From assembly GCF_000814675.1 (NCBI RefSeq), contig NZ_JWIG01000022.1:62001-126000 (forward strand): a stretch of 64,000 nucleotides of DNA. The letters are read 5' to 3'. The notes under the pieces were generated by a model that was not told the DNA's origin, searched no databases, and saw only the letters and a list, made by a program, of their open reading frames with translations. Source of the DNA: Pseudoalteromonas distincta. GTDB lineage: Bacteria; Pseudomonadota; Gammaproteobacteria; Enterobacterales; Alteromonadaceae. A program made the translations under genes and the position numbers. Shown here piece after piece: positions 26,640 through 34,807 of the stretch (its first letter is position 1; each line of letters begins with the position of its first letter).

Positions 26640-27710
26640 TTAGCGACTAATGCTCTTGTTAGGCGTAATAACCTTCCCAGAACTATCAAAAAGTATGGAT
26701 AGTTGACCTGCCTTCAGCTTTTCTCGGAATTCAGGTACAGCAACCTTACCATCAAGTAGATCGCCTAGTAACATATCCATTAAACTACCAAAAACTAGAT
26801 CATTATAATTTTCAAATTCAGGCTTTGAATTTAACAAAGTACATATCATACGTGGAGGTTGAGCTCCCGAGGAATCCGAAATAGTAGAGTGCTTAGGGTT
26901 ATTCTTTAGATGTAAACTACAACAGGCGAAGTGAGCAACAAGTTCTCTAAATTGCATATTTGTAACTGAACCACTCAACTTATTTATAACTGTTGGTTGG
27001 ATCTCATTACATACGGCGCCAGCATCGCCGAATACAGTAATAATGCCTATACCCCCAATAATAACTCCTGAAGTGTTTGCATAAGAGACGTCCATATAAT
27101 CAAACTCTTTTTTGGCATCAATACTTTCAACCGGAACAATAAAGAAAGATCCTACACAATTTTGTTCTAATGTTGTCTGGGTATAGGGCACACGGCTTAA
27201 ACAATAAACATGATGAAAACTTTCCCACTTATAGCCTACCCCTTGCGCTATTGATGAATACTCAACTCTTCGATCTAAGCACATTCGTAGAGACTGATCC
27301 TTAACATGAGTTTTAATAAATAGAAGCGCCATCCACAAATAAACGTTCAAGTAGCCTTCTTTCTCAACATAATTAACCAAACCATCGAAACCTCTTGAAA
27401 ACGCCTTACTCAATGGAGTTTCCAACTCAGTACTAAGTAGGCTATTACATTCGATGCAACAGGGGATTACATATTGGTTATATTTATATTTTGAACCATT
27501 AGGTAAATTCACAGTTTCATTGTGAAGGTCAAATCGTTTTAGAATCCAATTAGGTATGATGTGCTCTTTATTCTGATTCTTTGAATTTAGAGCTTTCGTA
27601 CAAATAAAACATATATTTGAACTACAAACGTCAGATTCAAATGCTGCAATGCTAACAAATGTAACTATACCATTCGCATCTACAATATTTCCATTTTCAA
27701 GTCTCATCAT
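26640..27710 (-). CDS. HNH-endonuclease-like zinc protein
   Basis: I start it at ATG 27710 (356 aa), just after GGAAG; the TTG at 27728 is less likely. The N-terminal part has a two-Cys-pair HNH-type knuckle: CFICTKALN (about residues 34-42), then NKEHIIPNWIL with the His of the HNH centre, then CCIECNSLL. This arrangement resembles the HNH_5-type nucleases found beside defence and mobile genes. The remaining 270 residues have no feature I recognise. The gene is 40 bases downstream of the 109-aa gene and likely forms one operon with it. The 3' end carries GTTAGGCG (plus, 26657-26664), an attC-type core. Catalysis is not proved. Confidence 0.65.
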   Translation of the reverse strand: MMRLENGNIVDANGIVTFVSIAAFESDVCSSNICFICTKALNSKNQNKEHIIPNWILKRFDLHNETVNLPNGSKYKYNQYVIPCCIECNSLLSTELETPLSKAFSRGFDGLVNYVEKEGYLNVYLWMALLFIKTHVKDQSLRMCLDRRVEYSSIAQGVGYKWESFHHVYCLSRVPYTQTTLEQNCVGSFFIVPVESIDAKKEFDYMDVSYANTSGVIIGGIGIITVFGDAGAVCNEIQPTVINKLSGSVTNMQFRELVAHFACCSLHLKNNPKHSTISDSSGAQPPRMICTLLNSKPEFENYNDLVFGSLMDMLLGDLLDGKVAVPEFREKLKAGQLSILFDSSGKVITPNKSISR

Positions 27711-27750
27711 ACTTCCATGTTGCGCCAAACACTTTATTAACTTGCATACT

Positions 27751-28080
27751 TTATGCGTCTAATATTTTATAAGCATCTTGTATGTTGAATTCCCAGTTTT
27801 GAGAAAGTCTTTTTCGTTCAGAAAGCATTCTTTGGTACTTACCCGGCATTGGAGCCTGACTAATCACGTTATCAGCTGAAATACGTATTCTTTTTTGTTC
27901 TTGAAATTTTCTTTCATTTATAAAAATATACTTAACACAATCAACGTAATCATTTTCGTCTGTAACATTAAATCCTTTAAATTTCGCAAACGAGTGTTGG
28001 ACGTTTAAATCGTTACACCGGCGGTATAAAGTGAATAGGTCGAGTATAAAGTCGTATATTGATTCGTGAGAGTTAATCAT
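27751..28080 (-). CDS. Hypothetical protein paired with the HNH gene, 109 aa
   Basis: ATG 28080 follows AAAGGAA at good spacing. The soluble, charged protein begins MINSHESIYDFILDLFTLY and looks mostly helical, with a basic middle (KRIRISADN, SERKRLSQNW). I recognise no family. With the HNH-like gene it fills the 1.6-kb interval between the two direct repeats, so the pair probably moves or was gained together. A partner or inhibitor role for the nuclease is possible but unsupported. Confidence 0.55.
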   Translation of the reverse strand: MINSHESIYDFILDLFTLYRRCNDLNVQHSFAKFKGFNVTDENDYVDCVKYIFINERKFQEQKRIRISADNVISQAPMPGKYQRMLSERKRLSQNWEFNIQDAYKILDA

Positions 28081-28134
28081 TTAAATCTATTCCTTTGATT
28101 TAGAAGTTCAAAAACTTGCTAGAGTAATGCAAGT

Positions 28135-28341
28135 TAACAGCTTATTGAAGGCCGTTTTAGTGGTTCTTAACAAATCAAAACGGCGTCTATTGCATACTCT
28201 GATAATTTCATCAATAATTACCTTTGTAAACAAGTAATTAAAATAGCTAGGAATTAATCTTGTTATTTTGCACCAAAGCGGCGTTTAATAATGTTATGGG
28301 ACAAAATTAGGCTTCTACTCAAAAGAGCGGGAATAAATTTA
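28135..28341. repeat. ~205-bp direct repeat, right copy
   Basis: Partner of 26316-26517. Near its left end it contains GCCGTTTTA...AAAACGGC, an inverted pair with an 8-bp stem that is degraded in the other copy. It lies upstream of the two-gene HNH module. Confidence 0.85.
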
Positions 28342-28508
28342 GCGTTTTCAATGTCCGGTTTTCGTTTGCTGCCGAAAAAAAATATGCCTTGTTTCTAAAA
28401 AGAGCAAAAAAGCTTCATTACCCAAAACTTACTTTCTCACTTACAACGTCATGGCACAGAGTAAAAACCTCGCCTACATTCATAAACTCCAATCTCACAA
28501 CACACTCC

Positions 28509-28724
28509 AATTCCCCGTGATCACACCTGAAACAGAGTTAATGATGAGTAATTTACAGCATGGATGCTGTACAAAGCGTAGCTTGGCCACGGATGGCCTA
28601 TCTACGCTGGTTACGTTCACATCATTCACGTAAGTTGAAGATAAAGTGTGATCCTCGGGTGCGCCGTGGGATTCCAAAGGGCGGTCGGCGGCAGGCGCCC
28701 TTTGGTTGCTATCGCCAACGCGAT
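28509..28724 (+). repeat. Hairpin-rich element, right inverted copy
   Basis: Inverted relative to 22287-22500. It contains CAGCA-TGGA-TGCTG (28556-28569), a two-step hairpin AGCGTAG..GGCC-ACGGAT-GGCC..CTACGCT (28575-28608) and the strong stem CCAAAGGGCG...CGCCCTTTGG (28674-28705). The small hairpins again show GGA in the loop. Short plus-strand reading frames across it lack ribosome binding sites and I regard them as chance. Confidence 0.7.
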
Positions 28725-28792
28725 AAAACCTCGAATAGAAGCTTTTTAAAACTGTGTATTATCTATTTACTTAGCAATATCGGTTATATTTT

Positions 28793-29266
28793 TTATCTTG
28801 TCCTAGCTAAGTAATGGATTATCCAAACAATAATCCAAAGACCACCGGTAATTAAAGAAAGCACAAAGTGTAACAGATGTGGGAAAGACTTAGACTGAGT
28901 AACGGCTACTGCAGCTGATGATGATGATGAATTCATAAAAACATTATTAACTCTTTTTGATTCATCTGCGGCCCTAAGAACAACATCTAAGATCTCACCA
29001 CAATGCTTACATTTCTTAGCTGTATTCTTGATATATTCCGAGCAAAATGGGCATTCTTTTTCAAAAGTTATGATCGGTTCCTTTGGTTCAACCTCTATCA
29101 CTTTTTTATCTAATGGGTTAATTGTTATTTGCGTAAAACTTTTACCTTTTTCAATCTGTAGTTTCACTTTATCATAAAACCTTTTACAACTCGGGCATTG
29201 TTTAACTTTAACACCTTGTTCTAGTTCAATAATCAACCCACAAGCTAAGCATTCTTGCTCTTCCAT
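28793..29266 (-). CDS. Zinc-ribbon protein with C-terminal membrane helix
   Basis: I start at ATG 29266 (157 aa) because GGAG lies 7 bases upstream; the in-frame ATG at 29290 lacks one. Two Cys-pair modules are visible: CLACG...CPSCKRFYD (residues 6-35) and CPFCSEYIKNTAKKCKHCGE (about 70-89, a classic double zinc ribbon). A Ser-rich linker and one or two membrane helices (LLHFVLSLITGGLWIIVWII) follow. The role is unknown; similar proteins tend to be membrane-tethered and accessory. It is 99 bases downstream of the helicase-S24 gene's end on the same strand, so read-through is possible. Confidence 0.7.
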   Translation of the reverse strand: MEEQECLACGLIIELEQGVKVKQCPSCKRFYDKVKLQIEKGKSFTQITINPLDKKVIEVEPKEPIITFEKECPFCSEYIKNTAKKCKHCGEILDVVLRAADESKRVNNVFMNSSSSSAAVAVTQSKSFPHLLHFVLSLITGGLWIIVWIIHYLARTR

Positions 29267-29344
29267 TTGACTCTCCAATCCTAAAAACATTAAATTTCAC
29301 GTTTAATAAATCTTTCAAATCCCCGTTAAACCCTTTAAACCCTT

Positions 29345-29388
29345 TTAAAAATCACGTTAAAGCGAGACATAAAATCGCGACTACAACG
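29345..29388. repeat. Degenerate REP copy
   Basis: AAAGCGAGACATAAAATCGC followed by GACTACAACGAC is an inverted, partly decayed copy of the GTAGG...CGC family. It lies just downstream of the helicase-S24 gene and may help end its transcript. Confidence 0.5.
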
Positions 29389-29389
29389 A

Positions 29390-32300
29390 CTATGCAACCA
29401 CTTGTTTAAAACGGGCGAATGTTCGCATGCTTTCATCTGCAATCATTACTTCGTAATCAGGGTTTTGAGCGATTAGCTCATATTGCCCGTTTGGTAATTT
29501 ATTAACTTTACGCAGTAAATACTGTCCGTCTCCGCTTATTTCATCTCGCTCTATAACAACTATTTGGTCGCGTAGCGAACCCGCTTTATCGGGTGTTATC
29601 AGTTCAAGTAGCAGTAAATCACCATCAAGTATTGGATGTTTACCGCCATTCATAGAATTACCCGATGCGCGTGCTAAAAAATGTACTTGCGGATCGAGCT
29701 TGCCTGCGCCACATGGTGCGTCCATCAATTCCATATCACTTTCATCCCCAGTTTTAAAATGTCCGCAGGCAATTTTGATATTAGGGAAGTACGGCAACTT
29801 GATTACTTCATTTACAGTTTTTAATTGGCTTGTAAATAGTGTCTCATCATTACTTATTTGTGTAGGAACGATATTCACGGGAGTGTTATCAACTGGCTCT
29901 TCAAATTGCAGTAATGCTTTAAAGTGGTGGTTTTGAAGCTTAAAACCTATTTTTTGGTAATAATCTTTACCGTCTTGAATATATTGCTGCTTGATTTCGG
30001 CAAGTGCGTTTTCATCTAGCTTTTCCCAGAGTACTGAGTCAAACGAAATAATATTGAGATCTTTTGCATGATAAATAAAACGTTTACGCTCAAACTTTTC
30101 AAACGGGTTTGCTAATAAACTACGAGTTAAATAAGCTGTATCGTTCAAGCGTTCTTTATCATTAAGCGGGTTTTTGTCTTTTTCTGCTTGGCCGAACTCT
30201 TGTTGTAACTGCTTGTAAAAATTTTCATATCGCAACACAAGTTTTGAAAGCTCGGCTTCACCTTGTGCATTACATTCACTTATAAAGGCAAGTAAAAAAG
30301 CAATTTTATATGAGAATGAGTAATCCCGACTCTGTAAAAACTCAAAAAAATCATCTCGCCTTGAATCTTCTGTACGCTCTTTAATATTTTTATCTATTTT
30401 GATTTGCTTTAATTGTGATTCATTAAAATAGTTTAATGTGTGTTTACCAAATGGGTGTGTTTTTGCTGGGGTAATATCTCCTTTTTTAACCCAACTTTTT
30501 ACCGTGCCAGTTGAAATAAACAACTCGCGAGCAAGCTGCTCTTCATTTAATAAACCGCCGAATTCATGTTCAAAAGTAAATATGTCTATCTTTTCAATAC
30601 GGCGTTCACCTTCGTATAAACGATCTAATTCAATCGCTTCGTTTTCAGGTGTTGGTACTTCTGTTTTTATTATATTTTCAAATGGCTTGTAAGTAGAAAA
30701 GTTAAATAAGCCGTGTACCGACATTGGCTGTAATGCTGCGCCATAGCTGTCTACAACATCGATTACAATAAGCGCTTCTTTGTCTCTATAATTTCGCGTC
30801 CCACGCCCTAACTGCTGGGTATAAAGCACTTTAGACATTGTGGGTCTTGCCATAACTAAAATTTCAGTTTGTGGAGCATCCCATCCTTCGTTTAGTAGGT
30901 CGCAAGCACATAAAAAGCGTATGTTTCCTTTTTGATATTCTTCAAGCCCTTTGCGGTCTGAACCATGTACTGCTTGCGCACTAATTCCGTGTTTATTAAA
31001 TAACTGCGCCATTCTTTGGGCATGTTTAATATCAGTACAAAACACAACACCTTGCTTTAATAATTGCCCCTCAATTAAAGGTTCTGCAAAATATTTATTG
31101 ATCAAATCTACAATTAATTGATCGCGCGAGGGTATAAGTACGGTTTTATTTAAATCAGCCTTTACATAATCTTTACCGTTAAAGCGCACTTGCGATAAGT
31201 CTATATTTGACTCAAGTCGGTATGCTCTTATTTGCGGAGCAAGTCCTTTTTTAATTGCTTGTTCTAAAGTTAAATCAACTTTATAGCGACCAAATATGTC
31301 TTGCAGCTTTTGGGCATCGGGCCTTTCGTCTGTAGCAGTGAGCCCTAATAACGTTTTAGGTTTAAAGTATTCAATTACTTTTCTTAATCCTGTTGCAACT
31401 GCATGGTGAGCTTCATCTATCAGAATATAATCAAAAGATTGTGATTGCATGGTGCTGTAATGGCGCATCATATAAGCGCTGGTTTGCACTACAACATTAA
31501 GCGTTGAGTCTGTTAATAACTCACCCACTTTTAATAAGGGATGTCTTAAATTTAATCGCTCTTTTAATTGCTTTTTTAAAGCTGTGCTAGGTACTACTGC
31601 CAATGCTTTTTTGCATATACCCGCATCTATTTGAGTTTTTAAATCTTCTATAAATACTTCTGTTTTACCTGTACCAGTGGGTAGGACAACTAAAAAGGTG
31701 CTTTTACCTTTTATGCGTTGATTTGAAATACTATTTACGGCTTGATCTTGATGTGCTAAAAGCTGAAATGATAAATCACGCTGTGCTAAGTATTTAGGTG
31801 CGGCACTAAAGTTTTTAGGATCACCAAAATAATCACGCATTTGATCACTAAACTTGTAATGATCGCTCATACCTCTGCTTGACCATCGAAAAACTAAATA
31901 GCCATCGTAAACTAATGAGTTTTGCTTAAATAATTGCGAACGATATTTTTTTAAACCAATTATAAGCGGGTGATGATAACGCTCTCCATTAAGCTCTATA
32001 GCTATATTACTTTGGTTTTTAACATCGTTACTTCTTGTTAGAACAAAGTCTATATAGCGAATGTGCCCTGCACTATCAATGTATTTACTTTCAGCTTCAA
32101 GTGCGTGTAAATATTGAGCGCCAAAGACGTCTTCAAATAAGCAGGTAAAATTATATTCAGGTGGTGTTGGATCAGTGTGGGTTTCGTTGCGATCAGCTCC
32201 AAATTTTTTTATTTTATCTGATTGTTGTTCTTCTGAGCCAAGAAAAACATCAAGATCGTTTTTAAATTGCGCTTGTGTCTCAATTGATAAGGAAGTACGT

Positions 32301-32542
32301 GAATCATAAACAAAACGATATAAACCTTGGTACTTATGCATCAGTTGATTTTGATAACTAGTGTAATCAACATATTGATAGTTGGGTAACTCTAGGTGAA
32401 AAAGAGTAGTATCAATAAATACAGCAGGACTATCATTTTTCGTATACAACCTACCTACTGTGTTTTGGTCATGTAGCTTATAACCATACTCCAAAAGCAC
32501 TTGGTCACAATATTCAAACTGATTTCTAATACTCATATTCAT
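29390..32542 (-). CDS. Nuclease-SF2 helicase-HTH-S24 peptidase fusion
   Basis: A 1050-residue protein with four recognisable parts. (1) Residues about 130-225: a PD-(D/E)XK/DUF559-like nuclease, with IDFVL (Asp165) and AIELNGERYHH (Glu183). (2) About 255-610: SF2 helicase, Walker A LPTGTGKT 287-294, DEAHH 376-380, GLTATDERPD, QLGRGTR 577-583. (3) About 664-712: a helix-turn-helix (NEEQLARELFISTGTVKSW). (4) About 915-1050: a LexA/UmuD-like S24 domain with a likely cleavage site IACG (Cys926-Gly927), Ser963 in ASGNSMN and LRK (1011-1012) at the lysine site. The gene starts 8 bases after the methyltransferase stop. This suggests a helicase-nuclease released or sensed through SOS-like self-cleavage (inference). 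Confidence 0.88.
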   Translation of the reverse strand: MNMSIRNQFEYCDQVLLEYGYKLHDQNTVGRLYTKNDSPAVFIDTTLFHLELPNYQYVDYTSYQNQLMHKYQGLYRFVYDSRTSLSIETQAQFKNDLDVFLGSEEQQSDKIKKFGADRNETHTDPTPPEYNFTCLFEDVFGAQYLHALEAESKYIDSAGHIRYIDFVLTRSNDVKNQSNIAIELNGERYHHPLIIGLKKYRSQLFKQNSLVYDGYLVFRWSSRGMSDHYKFSDQMRDYFGDPKNFSAAPKYLAQRDLSFQLLAHQDQAVNSISNQRIKGKSTFLVVLPTGTGKTEVFIEDLKTQIDAGICKKALAVVPSTALKKQLKERLNLRHPLLKVGELLTDSTLNVVVQTSAYMMRHYSTMQSQSFDYILIDEAHHAVATGLRKVIEYFKPKTLLGLTATDERPDAQKLQDIFGRYKVDLTLEQAIKKGLAPQIRAYRLESNIDLSQVRFNGKDYVKADLNKTVLIPSRDQLIVDLINKYFAEPLIEGQLLKQGVVFCTDIKHAQRMAQLFNKHGISAQAVHGSDRKGLEEYQKGNIRFLCACDLLNEGWDAPQTEILVMARPTMSKVLYTQQLGRGTRNYRDKEALIVIDVVDSYGAALQPMSVHGLFNFSTYKPFENIIKTEVPTPENEAIELDRLYEGERRIEKIDIFTFEHEFGGLLNEEQLARELFISTGTVKSWVKKGDITPAKTHPFGKHTLNYFNESQLKQIKIDKNIKERTEDSRRDDFFEFLQSRDYSFSYKIAFLLAFISECNAQGEAELSKLVLRYENFYKQLQQEFGQAEKDKNPLNDKERLNDTAYLTRSLLANPFEKFERKRFIYHAKDLNIISFDSVLWEKLDENALAEIKQQYIQDGKDYYQKIGFKLQNHHFKALLQFEEPVDNTPVNIVPTQISNDETLFTSQLKTVNEVIKLPYFPNIKIACGHFKTGDESDMELMDAPCGAGKLDPQVHFLARASGNSMNGGKHPILDGDLLLLELITPDKAGSLRDQIVVIERDEISGDGQYLLRKVNKLPNGQYELIAQNPDYEVMIADESMRTFARFKQVVA

Positions 32543-32550
32543 TACAGTTA

Positions 32551-33162
32551 TTAGCCTTTACAGATAGCGCGTTGCATTAACGCATTCAACCATACTTCGC
32601 TTTCGCGCCCTGGCCGCTGATCAACACTTTGCCAGTGCTTCATTATGCTCAATTGCGTGTGCTGATTGATTAAATCACTTAATAATTGCTCGGTTAAATC
32701 GGTAAATTCACGGCCATTATGCACACGCTCTGTATCGCCATATTTAAACGATACATACAAAACGCCATTCGGTTTAAGCGCATTTTGTAGGTTTAAAAAC
32801 ACCTGCGGTAACTCAGCCTTTGGAACGTGCAATAAACTAGCGCAGCACCAAATCCCGTCGTATTGATTTACACTATTTAGCTCTTGGAATGTTTTAACCG
32901 CCACAGGTTGCTGTAAGTAACTGCTTGCCAACTCTGCCAGCTCTGGGCTTGCGTCAAACGCACTTACAGTAAAACCCTGCGCTTTAAAAAAAGCGGCATC
33001 GCGCGCACTGCCACAACCGGCATCTAAAATACTCCCGTGCTGTGCAACGTGCGGTAAAAACTCAGCATAAAGCGCCGACATATCAACGTTTAGTGTTGAG
33101 TCGCTAAAGGCTTTGGCATTTTGGTTGTAATAAGTAAGTGTGGTGTTTGACACGAGACTCAC
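32551..33162 (-). CDS. Class I SAM-dependent methyltransferase
   Basis: A 203-residue cytoplasmic protein with motif I DAGCGSARDAAFF (about residues 40-52), the acidic post-I residue in SAFDASPEL, and CASLLHVPKAELP as the motif IV region. The closing RPGRESEVWLNALM is typical of a TehB/UbiE-like small-molecule group. It lacks the DPPY/NPPY-type motif of DNA adenine or cytosine-N4 methyltransferases, so a DNA-modifying role is not supported. Its stop is 8 bases before the nuclease-helicase-S24 gene, so the two are very probably one operon. Confidence 0.82.
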   Translation of the reverse strand: MSLVSNTTLTYYNQNAKAFSDSTLNVDMSALYAEFLPHVAQHGSILDAGCGSARDAAFFKAQGFTVSAFDASPELAELASSYLQQPVAVKTFQELNSVNQYDGIWCCASLLHVPKAELPQVFLNLQNALKPNGVLYVSFKYGDTERVHNGREFTDLTEQLLSDLINQHTQLSIMKHWQSVDQRPGRESEVWLNALMQRAICKG

Positions 33163-33309
33163 CGCTCCTTGGCTAATCGTTTAACAGCTAAGGCACTGTT
33201 AATACTGCATTCATTATTTGTTTAATCTACAGGAACAAGCGCATTAAATATAGGCTTAATAAGTAGAAATTTTTAAATTAATACGCCGTTGTTATTAAGT
33301 GCTGATGTT

Positions 33310-33345
33310 GAGCACTGAGCGCGATATAAAATCGCGCTTAGCATT
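33310..33345. repeat. REP-like palindrome
   Basis: GAGCGCGATATAAAATCGCG is a short palindrome with a GCGAT/ATCGC-type core like that of the GTAG family, but without an intact GTAG foot. It lies between converging-order minus-strand genes. Confidence 0.4.
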
Positions 33346-33367
33346 TTTTGAGTTACGCTTTTAGTTA

Positions 33368-34612
33368 TTACTTTTTTCTTAGCCAAAAAAGACTCGCAGG
33401 CACCGAAATCCACGCCTGCTTACCTAACGAATCAAGATAAACAGCGACTTCTTCTTTACTGCCTGGGCTGAAGTATGGCGATTGTTGTTCTTTTAGTTTT
33501 TCTTGGCCGGTGAGTATTTTGGTAAAGTGTTTATTTTGCTGCTGGAGCATTTTTTTGTAATCGTTAGCGGGTTTTGAATCACCATGCTTTACAAAAGCAC
33601 TTAGCGCTCGGCTGGCTGTTGCATGTAGTTCTTGAAAATCAAAGTCGGCCAATAGAGCATCCAACTTGTCCCATTGTTTATTGATGATTAGGCAGTTCAT
33701 TAATAAAAAGCGGTTTGCTTGATTGTCGTTTGGGTTTAGCGTTAATAACGCTTCGAGTTCTGACTGCGCTTTTTGGGTATAACCATGCAGCGCATGTATT
33801 TTTGCTCGATGCGCGCGAAGCATCATATAAGGGCGGGTTTCGTGCAAGCCCCAAAAGTGCCCAGTGTTGTCTTTAATAAATTGCTTTGTTATGAGCCCAC
33901 TTTCCATTATGTCTAGCAACATTTGTATTGGCTCAAGTGCTTTTAGCTCGGTGTCGGCAAGTACCAGTTCAAGTAATTCATCAAGCTCATCTAATTCATC
34001 CGGTTCTTCGTCTAAAAAGCTGTTGTTAAATTCAGCCTCATCTTCATCACTTAAAGTTAGGTCGTTACTAAATCGAAGTTCAAAAATAGCGTCGGCCATA
34101 AAATACACATAATTACGTTTATATTCTTGGGCGTTGTATTGGGCAAATTCACCAAATTCTTTTGTTGCTGCTTTTTCATTAGAAAATGCTTTTAAAACGC
34201 TGCTTAGGTTATTAAGAGCCTGCTTTTGCCCTGTATCAAGCATACGTTTATTTATATTTTTAAGCGCCTGTAAAACCCCTTTACAGTAACTTGGTAGGGG
34301 CATGTTCGGCTTTAGCGAATCCCGATAGTCTTGCTTAGATAGGCTGCATTTTGCTGGCATTTTTAATTCGTTTTGAATTACTTTATCCATGCTTTGGTTA
34401 TACAACGCCATTAAGCTTTCGAGGTATTTTATCTCGCTCTCTTTTTGAAGGTTAATATCTCCAAATAAATCAGGTTGCCACTCGCTTGGGGGAAGCAGTT
34501 GAGGTAATACACCTAACCCCATTAAATAACCTTGTATAAAATAGTAGTTTGGTTGTTTAGTGCTTAATTCACTGAGTTTTATAACATTGTTGCGAATTTT
34601 AGTTGGCGACAT
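33368..34612 (-). CDS. UPF0149-like protein with TPR-type repeats
   Basis: I place the start at ATG 34612 (414 aa) after AGCAGGG; the upstream ATG 34672 would add a hydrophobic stretch without a ribosome binding site. The first 60 residues (YYFIQGYLMGLGVLPQLLPP then LFGD) resemble the UPF0149/YecA-YgfB fold. A very acidic central patch (EEPDELDELDELLELV) is followed by tetratricopeptide-like helices around 280-345 (YTQKAQSELEALLTLNPNDN). Probably a cytoplasmic adaptor; the role is unknown. It is divergent from the binding-protein pair. Confidence 0.7.
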   Translation of the reverse strand: MSPTKIRNNVIKLSELSTKQPNYYFIQGYLMGLGVLPQLLPPSEWQPDLFGDINLQKESEIKYLESLMALYNQSMDKVIQNELKMPAKCSLSKQDYRDSLKPNMPLPSYCKGVLQALKNINKRMLDTGQKQALNNLSSVLKAFSNEKAATKEFGEFAQYNAQEYKRNYVYFMADAIFELRFSNDLTLSDEDEAEFNNSFLDEEPDELDELDELLELVLADTELKALEPIQMLLDIMESGLITKQFIKDNTGHFWGLHETRPYMMLRAHRAKIHALHGYTQKAQSELEALLTLNPNDNQANRFLLMNCLIINKQWDKLDALLADFDFQELHATASRALSAFVKHGDSKPANDYKKMLQQQNKHFTKILTGQEKLKEQQSPYFSPGSKEEVAVYLDSLGKQAWISVPASLFWLRKK

Positions 34613-34807
34613 AACGTGCCCTGCTATGTATAAATTTATTATTAGTGTACCCACAGATAAGGTTACCAACAACGCTAGTTTGGTTGTTTTATCCTAAAAT
34701 CAATTTTTAACGAAATATTTACAAATTTAAACAAACCCGTGCCGCTAAAATACAAAAGCTGGTTTATACTGTTGTAATAATGAGCAAAATAATAACTATG
34801 AGGCGTA

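Noticed and set aside
28451..28814. Two plus-strand frames of 60 and 84 codons
   Set aside because: They run through the right inverted element, and their sequence is that of palindromic stems.
32551..33162. DNA methyltransferase of a restriction-modification system
   Set aside because: No DPPY/NPPY or PC motif and no target-recognition domain; it looks like a small-molecule methyltransferase.
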